12,023 nucleotides of DNA, from the NCBI GenBank assembly GCA_964372165.1, contig CAYJPT010000069.1:1-12023 (forward strand). The letters are read 5' to 3'. Each line of letters begins with the position of its first letter. Position 1 is the first letter of the stretch. The notes under the pieces were generated by a model. It did no database searches. It was not told the origin of the DNA and saw only the letters and a list, made by a program, of their open reading frames with translations. The DNA is from CAYJAD01 sp964372165 (GTDB lineage: Bacteria > Desulfobacterota > Desulfovibrionia > Desulfovibrionales > Desulfovibrionaceae). Of this stretch, positions 1 to 5,722 are shown one piece after another. A program made the translations under genes and the position numbers.

Positions 1-100
1 ATATCCTGCATGGTTTCGCAAAACTATAGAGCAGATACAAGCTGATGCAAAATCTAGAAAAGCTCCTTGTCATGCTCTTTGTAAGGAAATAGAGTTTTAA
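1..100 (+). CDS. C-terminal end of an unidentified protein (5' truncated by window edge)
   Basis: The reading frame starting at base 2 is open from the window edge to a TAA at 98-100. It encodes the last 32 residues of a protein, including the string AWFRKTIEQIQADAKSRKA and ending KEIEF. The piece is charged and probably helical, with two cysteines near its end. Too little is visible to name a family or tell whether this is a complete gene or a remnant. It reads towards the structured non-coding stretch that follows and is the only visible gene on that side. The frame choice rests only on the absence of stops and on sensible amino acid composition. Confidence 0.5.
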   Translation, partial: YPAWFRKTIEQIQADAKSRKAPCHALCKEIEF

Positions 101-136
101 GGATGAAAAATTATATTAAATATAATTAGTTGGATG

Positions 137-166
137 CTGAAAAACGCATTTCCATGCGCTTTTCAG
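137..166. repeat. Stem-loop 1 of the hairpin array
   Basis: CTGAAAAACGCAT (137-149) pairs with ATGCGCTTTTCAG (154-166) with one A/C mismatch at 144/159, leaving a four-base loop TTCC. The loop region, CATTTCCATGC, recurs in near-identical form in the stem-loop at 296-346, which suggests the two are copies of one unit. Confidence 0.75.
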
Positions 167-201
167 AAAGGCACGTTGCCTCCAAATACCCCTTCGGGGA
201 C

Positions 202-220
202 GCCAGAAACAAGTTCTGGC
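202..220. repeat. Stem-loop GCCAGAA/TTCTGGC
   Basis: A seven-base perfect stem, GCCAGAA (202-208) with TTCTGGC (214-220), closes a five-base loop. It follows the short GC-rich hairpin CCCC-TTC-GGGG at 189-199 by two bases. The stem bases CCAGAA and TTCTGG also occur in the arms of the larger hairpin at 296-346. Confidence 0.65.
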
Positions 221-235
221 TTATTTTACGGCACG

Positions 236-262
236 CGAAATTTTTCTTACAGAAAAATTTCG
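236..262. repeat. Perfect 12-bp stem-loop
   Basis: CGAAATTTTTCT (236-247) is perfectly complementary to AGAAAAATTTCG (251-262), with a three-base loop TAC. A perfect 12-bp stem with a triloop is unlikely by chance. The arms are A/T-rich with only terminal C-G pairs plus one inner pair, so it does not look like a standard intrinsic terminator. Confidence 0.75.
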
Positions 263-295
263 TTAGTCGTCACATGAAAAATGTATTTTAGCACC

Positions 296-346
296 ATAAA
301 AATACCAGAAAAGTACATTCCATGCCCTTATTTCTGGCATTTTTAT
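296..346. repeat. Long stem-loop 7 of the hairpin array
   Basis: Bases 296-311 pair with 331-346 over 16 positions with a single A/C mismatch (304/338). The core is CCAGAAA with TTTCTGG, flanked by AAAAAT and ATTTTT. The 19-base loop contains ACATTCCATGCCC, which closely matches the loop region of the hairpin at 137-166. The T-rich right arm could make this a plus-strand transcription stop for the gene ending at 100, but the stem lies nearly 200 bases downstream of that stop codon. Confidence 0.65.
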
Positions 347-423
347 TTGTCCATTTTTGCTAAAAAATAATTTATTTTCAGGGTTTTGTATAGTTTTTCA
401 GTGCCGAGTAATTAAAGATTAAA

Positions 424-458
424 TTAAGGAAACGCTGATTAAATCAGCATTTCCTTAA
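424..458. repeat. 15-bp inverted repeat just upstream of the gene at 490
   Basis: TTAAGGAAA (424-432) pairs with TTTCCTTAA (450-458). Inside this, GCTGAT (434-439) pairs with ATCAGC (443-448), with one C/A mismatch between the two blocks and a three-base loop TAA. It ends 31 bases before the ATG at 490, so it would lie in the leader of that gene if transcription starts upstream of 424. It could be an operator, a leader structure, or the palindromic end of a repetitive element. No U-tract follows on either strand, which argues against a simple terminator. Confidence 0.75.
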
Positions 459-489
459 AAACATCAATTTTTAGTATGGATGGGATAAA

Positions 490-1344
490 ATGCAACAAAT
501 AATTTTTGCCATTGGTGGTACAGATGATATTACAAAGATTAATATTTTAATTAACAAAAAAATAAGGATGAACAAAAAAATTCAAGCCTTATCTAAACAA
601 ACTGAGCTTGAAGTAATTCTTTTGCTATGCGTTAGACCTAAATTTATAGAATCAAGTTCTAAGTGTATCAAGTACATAAAAAATAAAGTAGATTTTTTGA
701 AGGATGGCTATGTTAAAATATATTGGAGTAGTGATGAAAAATGCATTGAAGTTGAGGGTAATAAATGCCCTAGTTCCACACTTATCGAAACTGCTCCATA
801 TATATTTTTTGCCCCACCAAGTACGGTATTAACCTTGCTTGATGATACCAAGTTACTTTTCGTGGGCAGTGCTAAAACTGAATTGAGTATTCAAAAATAC
901 ATGCAAATTCAACAAAAAATTGATGAAAAGCATAAAGAACGTATGCAAAAATATACAAAACTTAGCTCATGTGGTGATCAAACATATATTTCATTTACTG
1001 CACATGAAGAGTTTTGTTTGGATTTAAAAAAAGAGATTATGGGGCGGAATACTTTTTCCATACATAACTTACACTCTTTACCAAATATGCATATAGATTG
1101 GATCATAAGCTATGTGGACTATGCAAGAACAGATAAACATGGCTTTTATGCTGTATATCATGATAGCACTTCCGATGCTTACCGAATATGTATTTATAAA
1201 AAATATAAACCATCAAAATGGATAGCTGATCACTGGGGAGCGCCATTTTTTTTATTCTTAGAAGGTTGTGAAAGAATATGGCTTAGGCAACATGGCTACT
1301 ATACGGTAGTTCTGTGCAGGCAGGTAGCACATATTAAAAAATAG
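490..1344 (+). CDS. Hypothetical protein, 284 aa, unknown family
   Basis: An uninterrupted 285-codon frame gives a soluble-looking protein with no signal peptide or membrane span. The N-terminus MQQIIFAIGGTDDITK leads into a lysine-rich stretch (23-36). A long charged helix with coiled-coil character covers about 131-158 (QKYMQIQQKIDEKHKERMQK). The C-terminal third is rich in aromatic residues (WIISYVDYAR, HGFYAVYHD, KWIADHWGAPFF). Nine cysteines are scattered without a metal-binding pattern. The ribosome binding site is weak: only GGATGGGAT precedes the ATG. An earlier ATG at 476 is out of frame and stops after eight codons. No family is recognised. It stands alone after a hairpin-rich region, 111 bases before the next plus-strand gene, and looks like accessory cargo rather than a core gene. 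Confidence 0.7.
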   Translation: MQQIIFAIGGTDDITKINILINKKIRMNKKIQALSKQTELEVILLLCVRPKFIESSSKCIKYIKNKVDFLKDGYVKIYWSSDEKCIEVEGNKCPSSTLIETAPYIFFAPPSTVLTLLDDTKLLFVGSAKTELSIQKYMQIQQKIDEKHKERMQKYTKLSSCGDQTYISFTAHEEFCLDLKKEIMGRNTFSIHNLHSLPNMHIDWIISYVDYARTDKHGFYAVYHDSTSDAYRICIYKKYKPSKWIADHWGAPFFLFLEGCERIWLRQHGYYTVVLCRQVAHIKK

Positions 1345-1402
1345 ACTTAATATTGAACGTGTTAAAATACATCTTTCAGATATTTTATAATTGCTAATAA
1401 TC

Positions 1403-1431
1403 TTGTCACAAAACTAAAATTAAGCTAAAAA
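1403..1431 (+). promoter_or_regulatory. Possible sigma-70-type promoter for the gene at 1456
   Basis: TTGTCA (1403-1408) lies 17 bases before TAAAAA (1426-1431), matching the usual -35 and -10 hexamers at five and four of six positions. The site is upstream of the strong ribosome binding site at 1441. In sequence this AT-rich, such matches arise easily, so this is a weak call. Confidence 0.3.
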
Positions 1432-1455
1432 GATATAAAAAAAGGAGTAAAGTCA

Positions 1456-1860
1456 ATGTTAACAGAAAAACAAATTCTTACTGAAATTAAACTAGCAACC
1501 CAAAATAGAAATGCTTTCTTCATTGTACAATATGAAGTACGAGCTGCAAAATTGGACTTTCACACAAACAAAGCTGCAGATAACAGCTTATTGTTTCATA
1601 TATATAACCTAGCACAAACTTTAGAGAAGTTACACAAATGCATAGATGATAATTGCTCCTTTGATATAAAAGATGAGCTTGAAATTGATAAAATTAGTAG
1701 CGTTAAAAAAGACTTTGCCTTTGAAGTAGTAGCTAATAAGCTTATTTCTTTGTTGAAAAAATTGGGTGACAATGACTTTTATCAAACTCGCATAGACGCT
1801 TTGAATATAGCAAAAAAAGAGCATTCAAAGCTTTTTGTAAAGTATCTGAAAAAGTCTTAG
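1456..1860 (+). CDS. Small helical hypothetical protein, 134 aa
   Basis: The start is well supported: AAAGGAG (1441-1447) stands eight bases before the ATG. The product is lysine-rich and almost wholly compatible with alpha-helix, with no signal peptide, membrane segment or cysteine cluster (two cysteines, near 62 and 67). The central part is acidic (DDNCSFDIKDELEIDKI) and the C-terminus basic (HSKLFVKYLKKS). The family is not recognised; the small size and charge would fit a cytoplasmic regulatory or binding protein, but that is a guess. It follows the 284-residue gene by 111 bases and may have its own promoter in that gap. An antisense frame inside it (1630-1824) has no supporting features. 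A 14-bp interrupted inverted repeat begins six bases after its stop codon. Confidence 0.82.
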   Translation: MLTEKQILTEIKLATQNRNAFFIVQYEVRAAKLDFHTNKAADNSLLFHIYNLAQTLEKLHKCIDDNCSFDIKDELEIDKISSVKKDFAFEVVANKLISLLKKLGDNDFYQTRIDALNIAKKEHSKLFVKYLKKS

Positions 1861-1865
1861 TTTTT

Positions 1866-1928
1866 TAGCTAGCTTCAATAAAACTCTTAACTCAAGTTAA
1901 AACAAGTAAGTTGAATTGGAGCTAGCTA
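1866..1928. repeat. Interrupted inverted repeat between convergent genes
   Basis: TAGCTAGCTTCAAT (1866-1879) is the reverse complement of ATTGGAGCTAGCTA (1915-1928) apart from one T-G position, which could still pair in RNA. The 35-base spacer contains a smaller inverted repeat, TTAAC/GTTAA around TCAA. It lies between the plus-strand gene ending at 1860 and the minus-strand gene ending at 2037, where a bidirectional terminator would be expected. Neither strand has a U-tract after the stem; on the plus strand a run of six T precedes it instead. Termination is therefore possible but unproven. Confidence 0.6.
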
Positions 1929-2036
1929 CTCACATTACTCATTTATCACAACTAAAATTGCATGATTATTTTACTTATAAGTGTGTTTTCATAAGAATTT
2001 TTTCAAATAGTATGAAAGATATTATGTGCTGTATGC

Positions 2037-3494
2037 TTAAAATATAAAAGTATAAATATTTTTTATTACGAACATTAATATTGTACATAAACAAAATGAA
2101 ATGAAGAAAAATATACTGATTAAATCGTTTATCCCAATTGTTATTTTAAGGCGTTTAAAGAATTTTGATATATTTATGTAACATAATGTGGTGATAATGA
2201 TAGATGCTACCATCCCACCAAGAAACGCATATGATCCATTTTCCATAATATATTCACTGCTTGCATCAATTGTAGAGCAGAATAGAATTAGTGCAAATAA
2301 AGCTAAACATATTGCAATTATGCTAGAAATGTGTTTGTATATATAATTGTATAATAACTTTCTTTCCAAAACATTAATTATTTTAGTTGAGTTATTGCTT
2401 TTTTTCCCGAATTCCTTTGCAGTTAAAAGCGAGTTAAAGTACGGCGTTTTTACTATGGTTTGATATATTTCAGCTGATTTATCTATAAATAGGTCATCAT
2501 TAAATTTAACAGCGTTAATACTTTTTTCTATATCATGTAAATTGTCCTTGGTAAAAAGCTGATAAAGTTCATCCATTTGTGTCAATGCAAAAGTAGGACC
2601 AAGGCCATGAGCTGTTAATGTAAGCCAATCGCCTTTAGAAGTTTCGATTGTAAGGTCAAATACATATACGCCAACTTCATACTTGTGTATGACTGACCGA
2701 AGAAATGGGACAGATTTTGTGCGAGAGATAAGTTTATAATGCTCCACGTAATCAGAAGCTGTAAATTTATAATGATTTTGTATTTCATCACTTAAGTTTT
2801 CTGTAACGCTAGCTTTGTAGCCAACTTCTACATGACCAACCTTATGCATTGTGCCATTACCCCCACAATGCCTACATTTGATGTATCCATCTCCCCCACA
2901 ACTAGAACATTCGCGTACTTTGCCCCTACCATTGCATTTAGGGCAATTATATCCATCTTCAGACCCAGTACCATAACATCTGTAGCATTTAGTTTCACCA
3001 CTGCCATAACAACTACTACAAGTGACTTTTCTCCTACCATGACAACATAAACAAGTGTAATTATACACAGCTTTGTAATCAAAAGTATGTAGATGTTTGC
3101 TCTGTTTATTAACATCACTTAGTTTTGCATTTAGTGTTTTTTGATATAGTGTATCCAGCAAAAAATCTTGGGCAACGCTGTTATTTAGCTCATCAATATA
3201 GCCAGACAAATTTTTTATTAAGTTAGGGATGGAGCTAAATTCTGCATATCCCGAGTAACAAGAACCACAATAGTCGTTTGTTAGTATGTCGAAAAAATAA
3301 CTATATTCTACACGGCGATTCCAGCTTTTATAATCACAAGTGAAGTTTTTGATATTGATGGTGTCAGGTTCAATATTGCAAGCAGCAGATATTTTTTCTA
3401 CGATATCATTAATAAAAATAGGCGTAGCCTCTGCTAAAAATTCATATGGTTCCGAATCTTTTGCACATAAAATCTTAAATTCGCGCTCAATCAT
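2037..3494 (-). CDS. Membrane-anchored DnaJ-type zinc-finger protein, 485 aa (no J domain)
   Basis: Residues 148-215 carry six CxxC units, mostly with glycines following (CSSCYGSG, CYRCYGTG, CPKCNGRG, CSSCGGDG, CRHCGGNG). This is the pattern of the DnaJ cysteine-rich zinc-binding region, but spaced 11-14 residues apart instead of the longer DnaJ spacing. A further CGSC lies at 76-79. There is no J domain or HPD motif. About 170 residues of mixed character follow, then three hydrophobic spans near 388-407, 422-441 and 457-481, so the zinc region is tethered to the membrane, probably on the cytoplasmic side. The frame is open to an ATG at 3581, but the ATG at 3494 is chosen because GAGG (3501-3504) stands six bases before it. 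That start overlaps the stop of the upstream gene by eight bases (ATGATTGA), implying translational coupling. The zinc region suggests protein or peptide binding; the exact role is unknown. Confidence 0.85.
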   Translation of the reverse strand: MIEREFKILCAKDSEPYEFLAEATPIFINDIVEKISAACNIEPDTINIKNFTCDYKSWNRRVEYSYFFDILTNDYCGSCYSGYAEFSSIPNLIKNLSGYIDELNNSVAQDFLLDTLYQKTLNAKLSDVNKQSKHLHTFDYKAVYNYTCLCCHGRRKVTCSSCYGSGETKCYRCYGTGSEDGYNCPKCNGRGKVRECSSCGGDGYIKCRHCGGNGTMHKVGHVEVGYKASVTENLSDEIQNHYKFTASDYVEHYKLISRTKSVPFLRSVIHKYEVGVYVFDLTIETSKGDWLTLTAHGLGPTFALTQMDELYQLFTKDNLHDIEKSINAVKFNDDLFIDKSAEIYQTIVKTPYFNSLLTAKEFGKKSNNSTKIINVLERKLLYNYIYKHISSIIAICLALFALILFCSTIDASSEYIMENGSYAFLGGMVASIIITTLCYINISKFFKRLKITIGINDLISIFFFISFCLCTILMFVIKNIYTFIF

Positions 3495-4431
3495 TTTGCA
3501 CCTCATGTTTGTTAGACTTAGATTTATTAATAATTCTAAAGGAAAATAATATAATAAATATGGCCATACCTTGAATGGCACAAATTAAAAATAAAACATT
3601 ACTTAGCATAACCATCAAAAGTGAGATTATATTATCTGGATTTGGGGCAAGTTTTGATATAGATTGTAATAATTTTGTTATACTTTTTATTTTTTTATCT
3701 TTTAAATCAAGGCGTAATCTTTCCATGCTTTGTTGCGCTAATTGCTTTATGGGAATATTATTTATATCTTCCTCAATGGAAAACACTTCTTTTAATTCTA
3801 GTTTAAGTTTATATGTTAGGTTATCATATGCCGAATTTATAAGCGCATTATCAATATAATTGGCAAAACCTGCACTTATCGGAAAAATGAGCCAAAAAAA
3901 TGCTACGGTTTTTAGTAAGAATAAATTTAATGGTTTTGCCCAAGGGCAGCGACTATTAAAGCGTGTGGCAATTAAATATACTATAAGAATAATGGGTAGG
4001 AAGACTTTTAAACAGATATAGGTTATGGACGAAGCCAGTTGTTTTTCAACCATTACCAGTATGATAATATTGGTAAATATATCTGAAAGTGTTGTAACAG
4101 CCGCATGTAAGGGTGATAACAGCTCACCAGCTCCAACAGAGCCGCTAAATAGCGGTATGTTTGCACCTATTTCTATGCTTTTTGCCACAGCTATGGCGCT
4201 ATCTAAAGCCATAGTAATAACATAGGCATCTTGAGCGCGCTGCAATGAAGTCATAAGGTATGTATTAACATGCGCATCAATTAAATTAATGAAGGGCAGA
4301 TTTTGCCCATGCTTGAAATTCACGGGCATAAATAATAACAAAATAAGACCTACCAGTGCAGCTACCATTTTAATCTTTAATTTCTTATGGGCGTTTTCAG
4401 GAAAGAATTGCTTGAATATTTTATGCTGCAT
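3487..4431 (-). CDS. Polytopic membrane protein, 314 aa, unknown family
   Basis: Hydrophobic spans are visible near residues 20-36, 110-129, 136-156, 169-190 and 268-298. A lysine-rich N-terminus (KLKIKM) before the first span suggests a cytoplasmic start. Two longer soluble parts lie between them: residues 37-109, with a glycine-rich piece (GSVGAGELLS), and residues 191-265, charged and helical with coiled-coil tendency. The tail after the last span is basic (RIINKSKSNKHE). The start is supported by AGGA seven bases upstream, in a leader where GGATTAAA occurs twice. The stop overlaps the start of the zinc-finger gene, so both are likely made together and may interact. The family is not recognised, and nothing points to a transporter or enzyme. 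Confidence 0.85.
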   Translation of the reverse strand: MQHKIFKQFFPENAHKKLKIKMVAALVGLILLLFMPVNFKHGQNLPFINLIDAHVNTYLMTSLQRAQDAYVITMALDSAIAVAKSIEIGANIPLFSGSVGAGELLSPLHAAVTTLSDIFTNIIILVMVEKQLASSITYICLKVFLPIILIVYLIATRFNSRCPWAKPLNLFLLKTVAFFWLIFPISAGFANYIDNALINSAYDNLTYKLKLELKEVFSIEEDINNIPIKQLAQQSMERLRLDLKDKKIKSITKLLQSISKLAPNPDNIISLLMVMLSNVLFLICAIQGMAIFIILFSFRIINKSKSNKHEVQND

Positions 4432-4481
4432 GGTTTAATCCTTTTTAATCCCTTTTGATTCTTGACGCTTGTAGAGCTAGC

Positions 4482-4517
4482 ATGGGCGATTACTAAGCAG
4501 TATTAGCAATCGCCCAT
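4482..4517. terminator. Stem-loop within the minus-strand cluster; possible terminator or processing hairpin
   Basis: ATGGGCGATT (4482-4491) pairs perfectly with AATCGCCCAT (4508-4517). After an A/C mismatch the stem continues with CTAA and TTAG, closing a six-base loop. It starts eight bases after the stop codon of the small lipoprotein gene (4526) and lies 50 bases before the next ATG. On the minus strand the stem is followed by GCTAGCTCTACAAG, not a U-tract, so a full intrinsic terminator is unlikely. It more plausibly attenuates or stabilises the message and sets different levels for the upstream genes and the last two. Confidence 0.6.
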
Positions 4518-4525
4518 TAGGTTAA

Positions 4526-4903
4526 TCAAAAGTCTAAGGTGCTATTGCTTCTTGGTTTAACTTTTTCTATCTCTTTTTGCTTTTTGTCTTTGTCAAATTG
4601 AGGCTCTTTTATGGTCATAGGAAGTGTAGATGATTGCGCTTTTCCTTCTGTCGTAGCATCAGCATCTTTTTGCATATGCTCTGTGGTATCTGACTTAGGC
4701 ATAATTTCTTCTTGCTTAGCTTGAGGTGAGTTTACAGTTTCATTAGCTTTATCAGATTCTTTATAACCAAAGACATTTAATATTTCTTGATTGGGACTAT
4801 GCTCTGCACTTTCCTGCTCCTCAGAGCAAGCTTCAAGCATCATAAACAAGCAAGATAGAGCTATAAATTTATACATAGTTTTTGGCAGTGTAATATTAAA
4901 CAT
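4526..4903 (-). CDS. Small disordered lipoprotein, 125 aa
   Basis: The N-terminus MFNITLPKTMYKFIALSCLF leads to a probable lipobox, LEAC, with Cys26 as the lipidation site; the glutamate at -2 is atypical for this position. The mature part is hydrophilic, rich in E, K, S, T and Q with no predicted fold, and ends NSTLDF. Such a protein would be a lipid-anchored flexible tether or spacer. The start is uncertain: neither the ATG at 4903 nor the internal ATG at codon 10 has a clear ribosome binding site. The first is only nine bases after the stop of the upstream gene, which favours coupled translation. Both starts preserve the hydrophobic stretch and lipobox. A stem-loop follows its stop codon. 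Confidence 0.75.
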   Translation of the reverse strand: MFNITLPKTMYKFIALSCLFMMLEACSEEQESAEHSPNQEILNVFGYKESDKANETVNSPQAKQEEIMPKSDTTEHMQKDADATTEGKAQSSTLPMTIKEPQFDKDKKQKEIEKVKPRSNSTLDF

Positions 4904-4912
4904 AAATAATTT

Positions 4913-5701
4913 TTAATTAACAGGTGTTAATCCAGCACCACGAAGTTGTTCTTTCAATGGATCTCTTACATTTTGTTCAACTGAAAGTACTTTCAAAGTT
5001 TCTTCGGGTAAATCACTTGGGGCAGAACTACCGTTTGTAACGTACACATCGACATTTTTTGTGGCTCGACCGCCTAGTTTTACGAAGATTTGTAGATAAT
5101 TATCGAAAATAGGGTAAAACAGACCACTAACTTTTTTCTCTCCAGGATCACGCATGCCAAGGGCCTCATAAAATTCTTTTCTGGTTTTTTCATTTAACTC
5201 CATAGGGGAAAGTAATGTGATCACTTCCTGTGGCTCCATAGGTGCAACTTTGTAAGATTTTACTATATTTTTGATATTCTCAAAGTCTCCTGCAATGGCG
5301 GATTGGGTTAATTTGTCCATGACAGTATGAAAACTCACGACAATTTGCTTCATGGTTTGACCATTTTTAAGCACAGGGTTATTGGGACAAACAATCATTT
5401 TCCCGCCCATGGCTTTTGCCACTTCTGCATCAAGCAAGATAAAGCTTTCTGGGGTAATGGTTAATTTGGGGTTTGGTATGGTAGTGCTTTCCATAAAGGT
5501 AACTATATCATTTAAGCGAGGGTCATCTACACATGCATTGGGGTCACTGGGTGTGGCAGCAGGTGCTACTTGAACAGTATCTGTAGACCCTTGGGTAGGT
5601 GCTGAGTTTTCCTTGCTTGCAGGGGGTAGAGTATCATAATTTTGCGCATGGGCATTGCCTAATACAGTTAAAACTAACATGATGCTAAGTAGTGTTTTCA
5701 T
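4913..5701 (-). CDS. Secreted protein, paralogue C of a tandem trio, 262 aa
   Basis: A classical signal peptide covers residues 1-19, ending in NAHA before QNYDT. A linker rich in P, S, T and A (about 20-55) follows, then a folded domain beginning CVDDPRLND (Cys57). Cys105 lies exactly 48 residues after Cys57, the same spacing as in the next upstream gene. Shared landmarks also include an ITPESFILL helix, a PMEPQEVITLL segment and a KLGGRATKN motif. It is therefore a diverged duplicate with an added N-terminal linker. The mature protein should be periplasmic, probably with a Cys57-Cys105 disulfide. The frame is open to an ATG at 5716, but 5701 is preferred because AAGGA stands seven bases upstream, whereas 5716 has no such site. 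The family is not recognised. Confidence 0.85.
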   Translation of the reverse strand: MKTLLSIMLVLTVLGNAHAQNYDTLPPASKENSAPTQGSTDTVQVAPAATPSDPNACVDDPRLNDIVTFMESTTIPNPKLTITPESFILLDAEVAKAMGGKMIVCPNNPVLKNGQTMKQIVVSFHTVMDKLTQSAIAGDFENIKNIVKSYKVAPMEPQEVITLLSPMELNEKTRKEFYEALGMRDPGEKKVSGLFYPIFDNYLQIFVKLGGRATKNVDVYVTNGSSAPSDLPEETLKVLSVEQNVRDPLKEQLRGAGLTPVN

Positions 5702-5708
5702 CAAAGTA

Positions 5709-5713
5709 TCCTT
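5709..5713 (-). promoter_or_regulatory. Ribosome binding site that decides the start at 5701
   Basis: AAGGA on the minus strand lies seven bases before the ATG at 5701. It falls inside the reading frame if the upstream ATG at 5716 were used. The 5716 ATG is preceded only by a T-rich run and AACCAATA, so 5701 is the better start and gives a cleaner signal peptide. Confidence 0.75.
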
Positions 5714-5722
5714 CATTATTGG

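Larger units (their letters stand above)
101..489. other. Gene-free, hairpin-rich intergenic stretch
   Basis: No credible coding frame lies between the partial gene ending at 100 and the ATG at 490. An ATG at 103 opens only eight codons. The stretch holds successive inverted repeats: 137-166, 170-180 (GGCA/TGCC), 189-199 (CCCC/GGGG around TTC), 202-220, 236-262, 272-284 (ACAT/ATGT), 296-346 and 424-458. This density is far above that of the other intergenic gaps here. It could be a structured RNA, a degenerate mobile or repetitive element, or a set of transcription stops. No U-rich tail of canonical form follows any stem except the T-rich right arm of 296-346. Any promoter for the gene at 490 must also lie here, but none is convincing. 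Confidence 0.7.

Noticed and set aside
103..129. Eight-codon frame (ATG at 103) right after the stop of the partial gene
   Set aside because: It is too short and AT-rich to distinguish from chance.
137..346. CRISPR array
   Set aside because: The repeated hairpin unit occurs only twice, is degenerate, and has no regular spacer length or cas gene nearby.
127..462. tRNA or integron attC site
   Set aside because: No cloverleaf with a T-loop motif could be placed, and no integrase or core-site pair is visible.
1987..2017. TTTCATA/TATGAAA hairpin as terminator of the minus-strand cluster
   Set aside because: It is only a 7-bp A/T-rich stem with a 17-base loop and no U-tract, which is too weak in this AT-rich sequence.
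2832..3118. Frames on both strands overlapping the cysteine-rich region of the zinc-finger gene
   Set aside because: Their composition is skewed (runs of V/M or T/S), produced by reading the repetitive CxxCxGxG codons in another frame.
2037..3494. Calling the zinc-finger gene dnaJ
   Set aside because: It has no J domain, no HPD motif, different CxxC spacing, and three C-terminal membrane spans.
3495..3581. 29-codon N-terminal extension of the zinc-finger gene up to an ATG at 3581
   Set aside because: It would overlap the upstream gene by 95 bases and lacks a ribosome binding site, while the ATG at 3494 has GAGG at good distance.
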